This document shows positions 11,728 through 21,829 of a stretch of 64,000 nucleotides of DNA, piece after piece. The position numbers were made by a program, and so were the translations under genes. The notes beneath the pieces were generated by a model. That model ran no database searches. It was given only the letters and a program-made list of their open reading frames with translations, and had not been told where the DNA came from. The stretch is from NCBI GenBank assembly GCA_009760855.2, contig WPIO01000010.1:2009001-2073000 (forward strand). The letters run 5' to 3'. The first letter of the stretch is position 1. Each line of letters begins with the position of its first letter. The DNA is from Cristatella mucedo (taxonomy: Eukaryota > Bryozoa > Phylactolaemata > Cristatellidae).

Positions 11728-12649
11728 TGCTTGGCAGGCCCCGAGCTGTAGTTTTCTCGAAACAGCGGGCTACCGATGTACTTAATGCCACTTGAAATAA
11801 ACCGTAAGAACACAGCTCGTTTGATGAGTGCCTGAGATTGCAGAGTCGCTTTTGCATCGCCTTAAAATCGCTAGCGTCTGATCTGATTCAGGCCCCTTTT
11901 ACTGTGAGCTACCTCAACCTCGTACCATATATTATTGTGTTGATGAAGGAGAAACGGAGAATCTTCTTCCTTGGACTTGGGTGTTGAATCGACCGCCACA
12001 GAGAACGCGGTCGAAGGCCTTATCACTAAGGAGTTATGCCAGATTTGACTCGTAGTTTACTAAAACCGCGTTGCAGTGCCAGGCAGCTACGCTGTATACA
12101 ATTTCGCAAAGCGTGGCAGTTCCTCTAAAGTCCAGCAGCCGTTCAGTGCGTGAGCAGCAGGTGCTCGCACCGCCACTGCTGGATCGAAACTCTTATTAAA
12201 GTGCACTCGTATCCTCTACGCTCAAAACGAGATGACTGCAAAGCCGAACGCTTGCTTGTGCACTGCAGCTAGGCAGTAAAAAGAAGTTAGCAGGGCAGAA
12301 GCGGATTTGTTAATTAAACAAGAAGAAGAGCAAAAGACGAGGAACATGTAGTCCAACCTGGTTCAAGCTTGCGTCTATACCGTTGGTACACCAGCAGATG
12401 AGGGCACTTCAAATTGCCCAAAGAGCTGCAAAAGGCTCTTAAAATACGATTAGGGCTACTAACTTCAAATATGGAACACATCCGATTCTCTTCCGCATTA
12501 AGCTGGAAGATAATCCAAAGGAAATGGCTGGTCGAGGTATTTTGACTGGTAGAGATTCTGAGGATGAACGGTTACCAAGATTCTTACTAAGATTGACGAA
12601 GCTAGTTCGAGCTACTCATTCGTTGTCATCGTCTAACTATTTCTAAGTT
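11724..12649. other. No recognisable gene
   Basis: No coding frame or repeat recognised between the CT array and the next SINE scrap. Confidence 0.5.
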
Positions 12650-12747
12650 GAACGTGGTTGTGGGTTCAAGTCCTACATCAGGAAGTTTGGTATGGCCATC
12701 TACAGCTCAAGTAACTGCCGCTGAGGCTCGTCTGTCCTCATGTATAT
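12650..12747 (+). repeat. SINE-1-like fragment
   Basis: The B box GGTTCAAGTCC is near 12664. After it come a diverged AAGTAACTGCCGCTGAGGCT and CTCGTCTGTC, the SINE-1 body. It lies immediately upstream of a full SINE-1 copy, so the two are in tandem. Confidence 0.6.
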
Positions 12748-12960
12748 ACGATGAGCCGCGATGGCTCTCTAGGTAGGGCGGCTCTAGGTAGGGCGGCTCT
12801 AGGTAGAGTGTGCTTTTCACGACTTCGGCCCGAAGTCGTGGGTTCGAATCCTGTGATGAGCGGTCCTTTATTGCTCGCTGCAAGTGATAGTAAAGGCTCC
12901 TCTGTCGCTATACAAAAGAGGCTGTTGAATCAGCTTGTTCATCAAAGAGGCTATTGTATT
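12748..12960 (+). repeat. SINE-1 copy with triplicated A-box region
   Basis: The GGCTCTAGGTAGGGC unit of the pol III A-box region occurs three times (12763-12779, 12780-12794, 12795-12809). It is followed by the hairpin CGACTTCGGCCCGAAGTCG, the B box GGTTCGAATCC and the SINE-1 body and tail (GGCTCCTCTGTCGCTATAC, AAAGAGGCTGTTGAATCAGC). Confidence 0.85.
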
Positions 12961-14180
12961 GGCTGAATATACCTTTATTTCGTTAACCAAGAACGTGTAT
13001 GTACTTACGTAATTCCTGAGTAATGATTGTTTGCTACACATTTTTACGTGTAACAGGCAATATGTAGTAGCGTAGCTACACATATATTGAAATTTTCTTT
13101 TAAAATGCACTTTTCATTGTATCAAACGTATTTTCACTTGTTACTTGAGGATTTCAACTAGCTTGCCTAGTTAAAGATCATTCATATTGATTGCTCCCAG
13201 CCGCTAAAGTATTCGTTTTTTATTGCTAAGCTGCTTAATAAGCACTGGTATGCGCAGCTGTTTGGTAATTCCACCGAGAGGCGCAGTAGATAGAAACGGA
13301 GGCCGAGGAGGAGAGGAGGGCTCTTCTTAAGCGTCCCGCCCCTCCATTCTTTACCGATGCGATGCCCTAGTGATGGCGATTGCCGCATGATCAATGTGGA
13401 TGCGACATCAGTGGTTGACAGGCCTTGAGTGACAAATTGACCGACGAAAATATTTTGATGTCCTTGCCATCAACTGAAATAAATTTTCTGTGGTCGAGGT
13501 ACCTCAAGGAGGAATGCAGTTTTGGACTTGTCAATCAGAAGGATCCGCCTTCCGCTGACCAATGCAAGTTTGGACGGCGCTGTAGCATATGGGAGAGCAT
13601 GTTTGTTAATTATCGCATTTTGCCTAGCACACGTGATATTCCAGTTCGAAGTCGCTGTTGAAGAAATATTCTGATTGTATTGCACAGGGAGACAGCTGTG
13701 TCTGTACTCAAGTAATGCCTTTGTGCTAAATCTCAGCTTGTTAACACAGCCAAAGTGAATAAGTGCACTTCATCTACATATCTCGATATACCAGACTAAA
13801 CATTTCACTAAGTTCTTCAAATGAGTCCGTGTTATTGATGTCAAAACCAAGCCATGTCGCATGAGCCTGAAAGGGTTTTCTCTGGAAGGATAAATCTATA
13901 GCTTTGATAGAAAATTTTATTTATTCCGATTGTAATCCGATTTTTAAAAAATGCTGCCGCCGCAGCCCTGCCCTCCACCTGCAGTAGTAAGTGAGCCTGC
14001 CTCCAGTCTGACGAACTTTCTGCTTGGCGAAGACGCCAGCAAATGGGTTCTGCAATCACACAATGCCTTGCTGCTGCTACTCTGATCCGATGGTATATTT
14101 CATGAGCAGCGATGCGGCACCTTAATTTAGTTACATCCCCAGTTCAGCTGCATGGAAGCTTCAATGCCTTGCTGGTTGGC
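12961..14180. other. No recognisable gene
   Basis: Unassigned short frames only (13182-13394 -, 13425-13661 +, 13841-14059 -). Confidence 0.4.
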
Positions 14181-14189
14181 CCAGGGGTC

Positions 14190-14325
14190 AAGGTGCTAGC
14201 TCATCGCTCAATCAAGGTCAAGGTGAATTTATTTGATGGCCGAGGTCACGGGCTCGAGTCCCAAGGCATATATGAAGCACCTAAATAGAGATCAAATTCG
14301 CTTAGGGCGCTACATAAATGAATTA
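14190..14325 (+). repeat. SINE-2 copy
   Basis: A head with AAGGTGCTAGCTCATCGCTC, a B box GGGCTCGAGTCCC (near 14251), and a tail AAGCACCTAAATAGAGATCA then TTCGCTTAGGGCGCTACATA. It aligns with the copies at 9822 and 60478. The A box is eroded. Confidence 0.8.
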
Positions 14326-14596
14326 TAGGCTTCAACACCCGCTTACAGCTTACATGGCTGATCTTACTGGACTAGTACCACTTTAGTACAGGGATATTCC
14401 GGGCGGAGTTTTGTAGGAGCACATACTCCGAACGTGGCCAGAATTTTAGCATTGGCCTAAACTTCGTCTAGCATCAAGCCTACGCTGCCACTCGGAAGAA
14501 GGAACATGCCGACAACAAGTCCACGACGAGGCACTTCTTTCCAACAGCGCCAGCGGTGAGCATAAACATGGCCACACTCCACGGGGCGGATTATCA

Positions 14597-14778
14597 TCAC
14601 TCTCTCTCTCTCTCTCACTGTCACTCTCTCTGTCTCTCTGTCTCTGTCTCTCTGTCTCTCTGTCTCTCTGTCTCTCTGTCTCTCTGTCTCTCTGTCTCTC
14701 TGTCTCTCTGTCTCTCTGTCTCTCTCTCTGTCTCTCTGTCTCTCTCTCTGTCTCTCTGTCTCTCTGTCTCTCTGTCTC

Positions 14779-14817
<39 letters not shown>

Positions 14818-15143
14818 GTCTCTCTGTCTCTCTGTCTCTCTGTCTCTCTGTCTCTCTGTCTCTCTCTCTGTCTCTCTGTCTCTCTGTCTCTCTGTCTCTC
14901 TGTCTCTCTCTCTGTCTCTCTGTCTCTCTGTCTCTCTGTCTCTCTGTCTCTCTGTCTCTCTGTCGTCTCGTCTCTCTGTCTCTCTGTCTCTCTGTCTCTC
15001 TGTCTCTCTGTCTCTCTGTCTCTCTGTCTCTCTGTCTCTCTGTCTCTCTGTCTCTCTGTCTCTCTGTCTCTCTGTCTCTCTGTCTCTGTCTGTCTCTCTG
15101 TCTCGTCTCTCTGTCTCTCACTCTCTCTGTCTCTGTCTCTGTC

Positions 15144-15186
<43 letters not shown>

Positions 15187-15187
15187 G
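14597..15187. repeat. TCTCTGTC 8-bp microsatellite array, about 590 bp
   Basis: TCTCTGTC is repeated tens of times, with short TCTC and CTGT phase changes. Frames of alternating Ser-Leu or Arg-Glu/Thr-Asp across it are artefacts. Confidence 0.97.
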
Positions 15188-15189
15188 TA

Positions 15190-17700
15190 ACTCTGCTTCC
15201 TCGACCAGTAAAATCTGTATCATCATGATAGAACCCAGCGATAAATATAAATAAAAAGGCCAGTCCATTAGCAGAAGTTAAGGGCAACCACAAAAATCAG
15301 AATTTCCAACTAGCTCGACCACAAGCGAACAATCAAGATCCATAAATTGGCCAAATCGCGAACGAGCAATACCTTGAACTTAAGGGACGTAAAGTAAGGA
15401 CGAGGATTTATTTTTGTAATATCAGAAAAGTTCAGAAAATTGCTACAGTTACCTTTGTTGCTACGAGAGGACATGATGCCTCTTGCAAGCCTAACATAAG
15501 CCACCCAGTTGGGGCTTTAAGTGTAGCAGCACAAAAAAAGAAATTTTTCTGGTTCAAGCCGAGATTGACTCAAGCTGCAGTAGCCAACGTGTCAGTATCG
15601 GCTCGCTTGTTTTCAGCTCCCGTCCCGTCTCATCGTCTCACAGTTAAATAATTAAGATAGACAGCGGTACCGCGAGCAATAATTTTTGAGTGACGCACTT
15701 AATTTTTCGTAAACTCTACTTGCAGTCTTCATCAGCAGCTGTGACTGGACTGTCTTAAACTTCAAGTTGTATTTAGCTGTATTCCTTTTGTTCTTCCTCG
15801 TTTGGTATCAGCCGAATGTTGTGAGGTTATTATGGAATCTCTACTTCTGCAATCAGCATATCTGCATACGGAATCATGTACATGAAATCTGCACCTTGCT
15901 TAAAAATAGTTCTGTATCCCAAGGTTAAATTGTAAACATCAGCTTTTCAGATTTGACCGCTTAGCTCTCAGCTGCTCTGCAGACTAAACTGTAGCTCACT
16001 GTTTTAAAAAGTAATGTACATTTATCTTTACTTTACTTTGTACTCTTATTTTGCCCTAGCTTGAATTGATCTTAGGCAGATGTCTTAAGCCAGCCTACAC
16101 TATTTGATTCGGCACGGACTCCAGTTTCTGAATAGCACTAGATTGGCCCAAAATTAGTAAATTGGTTTCCTCACCATGCAATCAGAGGCAGCTTGCTGCA
16201 ATCCAGATGTAGCTGACAGCAATGCACGCTGCCTGAGAGCTGACAGATTTTGTTACTTTGGCAGGCAGCGCGTTAGCAGCAGACGCGTGTCATCGCGGTG
16301 GCTGGAGCTAGTAATGACGTACCGTTCAGCTGCCAAATGTGCTGGCAGGCCCAAGAACACTGGGGGGGGGGTGGGCTCTAGAGAAGAGGGGAGGGGCACT
16401 CACGCCATGTGGTCGCAGCGAGCCTCGACGAGAGGATGGAGTAGATAGACAGATAGGACGTAATCCGATGCAGATCCTAAGGAAATAGGTCGGAACTCTA
16501 GGTGGAGTGGCTAAAGGTCCAGGTCAAAAGAAGATGTTTCCATCGGAGCTTAAGGAGTAAGTTAATGTGTCATGATTCTTGGGAGAATCGCTTGGCTCGG
16601 CACTCGTTGGTCACACTTTGTTGGGTCCGTTGTATCATGAGAGCATACCACGTCGGTGAAAGTCGCCGAAGGAGAAAAGCGGACCCAATAATAGAGCTGC
16701 AGATTCCCCGGGCTAGGGTCGGTCATCGTGGTCACTAGGTCCAGCACGGTGTCCTGCGATTCTCAGTATACTGTCTGCCACCGCTTTGTCGATTCGATCT
16801 TCCGTTGTGTGATTGCTTACACTTTTATACATACATAACACACATATTCGCAGAATTAGAAGACTGTTTTTCAAATGTAAACTTTCGGGATATCCGTAGC
16901 TGCAGGGCTCCAAGAAATACACAAGCCCGACCTCAAGAGACCGGTGCGGATCAATAGCGCTCAGTATGCCAATTCCGAAATGCTTCGTTAGGTCCCCTGT
17001 AGGTCGACCAACCCAAAAGCTGGGCTCGGCGACGCTCCGCCGGCCGCCACTGTGGCGGCCACCCTATAAAGTAAACGAAGCTGCTCTGAAGAAGTGTTCG
17101 GTAACGTCATCTGCTTGCAGACCCCGGACGAATGTGCTTTCGGAAAACGCGGACGGAAGACCGATTAGTTCCTCTCTAAAAAAGAATCACCGACATTTGC
17201 GGATATTTTCAACCTAATCTCAAAAAAAACCTGGCCGCTTGGGAGCCTCCCGATCGTCTAAAAAGGAAGTTACGCTTCTCATCTGGAGCGCCACTAGCTT
17301 GCCTTACCAAATGACTTGCTGTGCCCGACAAGTACCATTGGGCAAACGCCTACGCTAAGAATCAGCAAGTGATCGCTTGGATGAAACATTACGTTCGCCC
17401 ACCTGAAAGATGGACGGCAACTTTCTACGATTGAGAGTGAAGCCGACGAGGCGAAGTCGCTGCGACACTGTGACTCGGTATACTCTGGCCTATGCCGCTC
17501 GTGCCATGCATTTAATGCTGTCGTCGCTCGTACGCATCCGACCCGCGAGACCATTAGTTCATGTCGCCGAACTCAAATGACAGAGCATTCTGTAGGCGCT
17601 GGACGGGGTCTCTAATTTATGCGGCACGGCACGGTAGAATGCAGTGAGCAGCGGCATGCTATCCCAATTGCCAAATAAAATTGTCGATAAAGTGAGATAC
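15190..17700. other. No recognisable gene
   Basis: Only short unassigned frames (for example 16176-16448 +, 16966-17217 +). A run of ten G occurs at 16362-16371. Confidence 0.4.
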
Positions 17701-17708
17701 TTGAAATA

Positions 17709-18084
<376 letters not shown>

Positions 18085-18241
18085 CTCAGGTGACTTCCTC
18101 ATTTGACAGTGTAAAAGCGCGTCGGCTGCTGGTGGCTCTGCGTCTTCACGGAGATCCAGGATATACGGCGAGAGCCTGCGTGTTGCCACAGCGCAGGATT
18201 GGCGACCGACCCACCTAGGCGGTGAGATGGACACCGACGCG

Positions 18242-18276
18242 GCACCGACAAAGCGCTTCTAGCGCTTTGTCGGTGC
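18242..18276. other. Perfect 16-bp hairpin upstream of GPCR 1
   Basis: GCACCGACAAAGCGCT (18242-18257) and AGCGCTTTGTCGGTGC (18261-18276) are exact complements around a 3-nt TCT loop. GAC/GTC outside adds three pairs across a bulge. It lies about 1.2 kb 5' of the GPCR 1 start. Confidence 0.85.
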
Positions 18277-18399
18277 GTCTACCGCAGTGCTCGCCTACCG
18301 AGCCTGCAGGCGGAGAGTGGGAGCGGGCGGAGAGGGTGACGGATGGCAGTTTCTCCAAGACGACCAACTGCCGACCGTAAATCAGGTCGGTAAGGTGTT

Positions 18400-19147
18400 C
18401 GGTCTGTGACGCAAAGGTTTTGGTCAATACCGCCATGGCCGTTTTTGGCGTTCGCGCGCGCGCAGTGCAGCTATCGCCTTCGAGGGTTGCGAAAAGCTTA
18501 TTCGAATGGAGCGACGGAGTGGCTGGAGCGACGGGTAGTGCCGATTTATCTCCCTACCTGAGCGTGGTCGCTACTCCTCTCCTGCTCTTTTAAGAGACGC
18601 CGCAAAGCGTCCCCCTTGCCAGCCACGTGACCTGCCTGGCTGGCCGCGCTGGGTGCGCCGGCGGCGCAAGTGCGGACGAGACCGTCGCGCGCGACTGGGC
18701 TGGCGCTCCGCGGGTTGTTATCGGAGCGACGGGAGTGGAGGCTCGCAATATTTGACCAGCCCCCCTTCCAGCGGCCCCCACCACACCGCTAGCCGACGAA
18801 TTCTTGCTGTTGAGGTTGCCAGAATTAGGGCGCGGCAGCTGGAATGTTCTCGGTGCCTGTCGCGCTTTCGCTGCAGGCGCCGCGCGAGCAGGCGCCGGGC
18901 GACTGGGCGGAGCGACGCTGGCAGTAGGCGACGAAGACTTCGGAGGAGAGCGCCCGGCCGGACTAGGCGCGCGCGCGGGTGTCGTTTCGCCGGCGGGCCT
19001 CGCCTTGACCCCTCGCTTTGCCGCTCCATCGTACTCGGACGGACGTCAATCGCGCCCGACCGCAGTCAGACAGCGCGCACCTGACGCAGCTGCAACGTCC
19101 CGGCGTCCTCGGCGGCTGCGTCGGCTCCCTCGATACCGAGGCCGGCG

Positions 19148-19203
<56 letters not shown>

Positions 19204-19462
19204 TGATGAGCGTTTTATTTTTAGCCACCGCGAGCTGCCTCGTTCGGCGGCGCGAAGCTGCGTCAGTCGCCGGGCAGCCTTCCACGCCGCAGCCGTGGCC
19301 CATTTCGACCCGTTCTCGCTCGCCGCGCAGGGATACTCCGATCTCGGTCGCTCTTCTGATTTCGACGCATCCGTCGCCGCCGCCGCCGCCGTCGTCGCCG
19401 CCGCCGCCGTCACCGCCGCTCGAGCTAGAGGTGACGATCTCTCCCGGACGTCGTCGCCAGCC
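18400..19462 (+). promoter_or_regulatory. CpG-rich upstream region of GPCR 1
   Basis: Base composition turns strongly GC- and CpG-rich here and stays so through the gene, as in CpG-rich promoter and 5' regions. A TATA-like TTTTAAGAG is at about 18587. No start site can be fixed from sequence alone. The open frame runs back to 19295 but contains no ATG before 19463. Confidence 0.4.
19151..19203. repeat. (GGC)n trinucleotide repeat
   Basis: About 17 uninterrupted GGC units in the probable 5' leader of GPCR 1. It could form G-rich secondary structure in DNA or mRNA. Confidence 0.95.
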
Positions 19463-20620
19463 ATGCACTGGCCACCGGCGGCGACCTGGCCGATGCCTCC
19501 TATGGTGGCTGTCGCAGACGGCGCCGGCGGCGGCGGCGCACATCGCCAGCGGACGGTCGAGCCGTCGCGACTGGAGACGAAGCAGGGCACCGGCGGCGGC
19601 GGCGGCGGCGGCGGCAACTCGAGCTCCGATTACCCGCTGCCGTTCTGCAACGAAAGCTGCGCGAGCGTGACCGTGCTCGTCCTGTCGAGCCTGCTGTCGG
19701 CGATCGCGGTGACGATAAACGTGTGCGTCGTCGTCATCATTCGCCGAACGCCCGAGATGCGCCGCCAGCCGTACGGTGTGCTCACGGTCAACCTGTGCGC
19801 CAGCAACGTGCTCGCGTCGCTCGTGCAAGGAGCGCTGAGCAACTCGGTCGCGCAGACCGGCGTTAGCTACAGCCTGACTGGCTGCTACGTCGGCGAGGTT
19901 GCGTACTCGGCGACGACGTTCGTGTCTCTGACCACTATGACGGCGATGTCGTTCGACCGCTTCCTCGGCATAGCGTATCACCTTCGGTATGCGACCGCCG
20001 TCACGCCGCTCAAATACGGCTTTTTCGCACTCCTGCAGTGGCTCGTTTGCTTCGCCCTCGGCGTCCTGCCGGTTGTCAAGGAGGGCGTCGGATGGTGCGT
20101 GCGCCGCTTCGGCGGCTGCAGTTACGTTCGCAGCGGCTACGTCATTTGGATTCACACGATCGTCGTATACGCGCCGTGCACTCTGCTGATCCTCTACTCG
20201 TACGTCCGCATCTGGATAGTGATCCGGCGGCTGACCCAAGGCGCGACTGACGACCGGAAAGAGCATGGCCGCGGCATCCGGACGACGCTCATCATCCTAA
20301 CGGCATTCGTCGTGACCACACTGCCGCGCTTGATAGTTGCTTTGGCGATGTACCCCAGCGCCGGCGTCGTCGGCGCAGAGGCGACCGATGATGTCAGAAA
20401 CGCTTTGGAGGACGCGACGTCTCTCTTTTTAAGCTGCAACGCCCTCGCGAGCCCGATTGTCTACAGTCTCACAAATGGGACTTTTAAGGATCGCCTAACC
20501 AGAATTGCGTCGGAAAAGTGCGGTGTCTCATCGAGCCCAGGAGATCGCTGCCCAGCACCACCAGCTGGTCACTCCCGGCGAACACTCGGGGGTGAAGGTT
20601 CTTGCTCTCCCAACCAGTAG
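19463..20620 (+). CDS. Class A (rhodopsin-like) G protein-coupled receptor 1
   Basis: A single-exon frame of 385 residues from the first in-frame ATG (context CCAGCCATGC). The extracellular N-terminus is Gly/Ala-rich with Asn-glycosylation sites (NSS about 52, NES 63) inside a short C-N-E-S-C loop. Seven membrane segments are visible: about 67-92, 104-124, 147-170, 186-205, 225-250, 274-296 and 315-336. Family marks seen: N86 (1.50), C141 with an ECL2 Cys (212 or 219), D165-R166-F167 at the end of TM3, W193 (4.50), P238 (5.50), P288 (6.50) and P331/Y334 in TM7. Oddities: N115 in place of Asp 2.50, T286 in place of Trp 6.48 and S330 in place of Asn in NPxxY. Ligand unknown. The cytoplasmic tail is about 45 residues. 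It is a paralogue of the gene at 44761. Confidence 0.92.
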   Translation: MHWPPAATWPMPPMVAVADGAGGGGAHRQRTVEPSRLETKQGTGGGGGGGGNSSSDYPLPFCNESCASVTVLVLSSLLSAIAVTINVCVVVIIRRTPEMRRQPYGVLTVNLCASNVLASLVQGALSNSVAQTGVSYSLTGCYVGEVAYSATTFVSLTTMTAMSFDRFLGIAYHLRYATAVTPLKYGFFALLQWLVCFALGVLPVVKEGVGWCVRRFGGCSYVRSGYVIWIHTIVVYAPCTLLILYSYVRIWIVIRRLTQGATDDRKEHGRGIRTTLIILTAFVVTTLPRLIVALAMYPSAGVVGAEATDDVRNALEDATSLFLSCNALASPIVYSLTNGTFKDRLTRIASEKCGVSSSPGDRCPAPPAGHSRRTLGGEGSCSPNQ

Positions 20621-21058
20621 CCGCCAGTAGCCGTCTTGGCCGGCGCAACTGCAAGAGGCAAAGTTTGCTCGAGTAATAATTCCAGACCAGACGCTGTGCC
20701 TGTTGCGACCATCTGGCCATCTGGCCATTTTGGCGCGAACCCTGTCACAATGGCAACTGACAGCTGTCGGATCCCAGAGGCGACGGCCTGCACGGACGGC
20801 TACGTGTCCGACGCTCACGGCCGGCTGCAAAAGACCAATCAGTTCGGCCAGTTCTCTTCGTCTGACTCTATATTGATACTTAATTAGTCTAACTGCACGC
20901 GAAGTCCACGTGTTCTCTCACATTTGAACCCCGAGATGAACTTTTGCCGACGAATTGCTTGTGTGGGCATACTTCAGACCGTGAGTAAACATAGGTGGGT
21001 AGCCAAGCAGTTGGTTCTACAGTGCACAAGACTTGACCTGAAATGGTGGCTTCTTGAA
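20621..21058 (+). other. Probable 3' UTR of GPCR 1
   Basis: Non-coding sequence between the TAG at 20618-20620 and the first AATAAA. GC content falls steadily across it. A short direct repeat, ATCTGGCCATCTGGCC, is at about 20711. Confidence 0.45.
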
Positions 21059-21064
21059 AATAAA
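21059..21064 (+). promoter_or_regulatory. Candidate poly(A) signal of GPCR 1
   Basis: AATAAA about 440 bases after the stop. It overlaps three AAACCTAT units (21061-21088), and a second AATAAA lies at about 21102. Confidence 0.45.
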
Positions 21065-21235
21065 CCTATAAACCTATAAACCTATAAACGCAATACGTGC
21101 GTGAATAAAATACCATCGATAGTTTCATCTTTATTTTGTTGCAAGCTGTGTGATATCGCAGCTGACATCTTTGCGGCCCAACAGATTCTTGCAATAGGCT
21201 GGCTTGTCGTGGTTTCTGTTCGATCTATGACCTAC

Positions 21236-21815
21236 GGCGAGGTTGCGGTTTTATGCATAAACTAGGGTGAGCTTGTTGTTCAATGCATTACCTAGAGTGA
21301 AGTCGAGGTTTGATGTATGAGCCATGCTGAGGTTTTGATTCAATGCGTGACTTGGGGTGAGGTTGCTGTGCGATGCAAAACATAAAGTGAGGTTTTGGAT
21401 TGAGGTCCCAGTGATATGCAAGACAAGGGTGATTTTGCGGTTCGATGCCTTACCTAGGGTGTGGTAGTCGTTCGATGCATAATCTAGATTGAGTGTGCGA
21501 TGCAATGCATAACCCACGATGAGAATGACTTTCAATACACGAGTGAGATTTTAGTGCGGTGGTTGAATAAGGTTGAGGTGCAAGGCATGATTTAGAGCGG
21601 GTTTAGGATTCAATGCTTGGCCTGAATTGAGTGTGGGGCTCGTTGCTTAATCCAGGGTGAGTTGAGGTTCTATACATGACCAAGAAAGCTGTGGATCGAT
21701 GCATGACCTAGCGTGAGGTTTCAGGTCAACGCATTAACTAGGTCGAAGTTTCGGTTTGATGTATGACGGGAGAGGTTTCGGCTCGTTGCTTGATCTAAGG
21801 TGACGTGTCTATCTG
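21236..21815. repeat. 30-bp minisatellite, about 18 diverged units
   Basis: The unit approximates GGTTGCGGTTCGATGCATGA then CCTAGGGTGA. The period is exactly 30 from 21241 to 21390 and drifts (29-33) after that. Units are diverged by roughly a quarter to a third of positions by eye. Confidence 0.85.
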
Positions 21816-21829
21816 TTCGATACTTGGCC

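Noticed and set aside
19295-19462. Upstream extension of the GPCR 1 frame from GTG 19295
   Set aside because: GTG is not a normal start in animal nuclear genes. The first ATG is 19463. The extension is a low-complexity Ala run.
19046-20266. 406-codon minus-strand open frame over GPCR 1
   Set aside because: It is a shadow. The GC-rich third positions of the GPCR codons remove stops on the opposite strand. It is low-complexity (Arg/Ala-rich) and has no motif.
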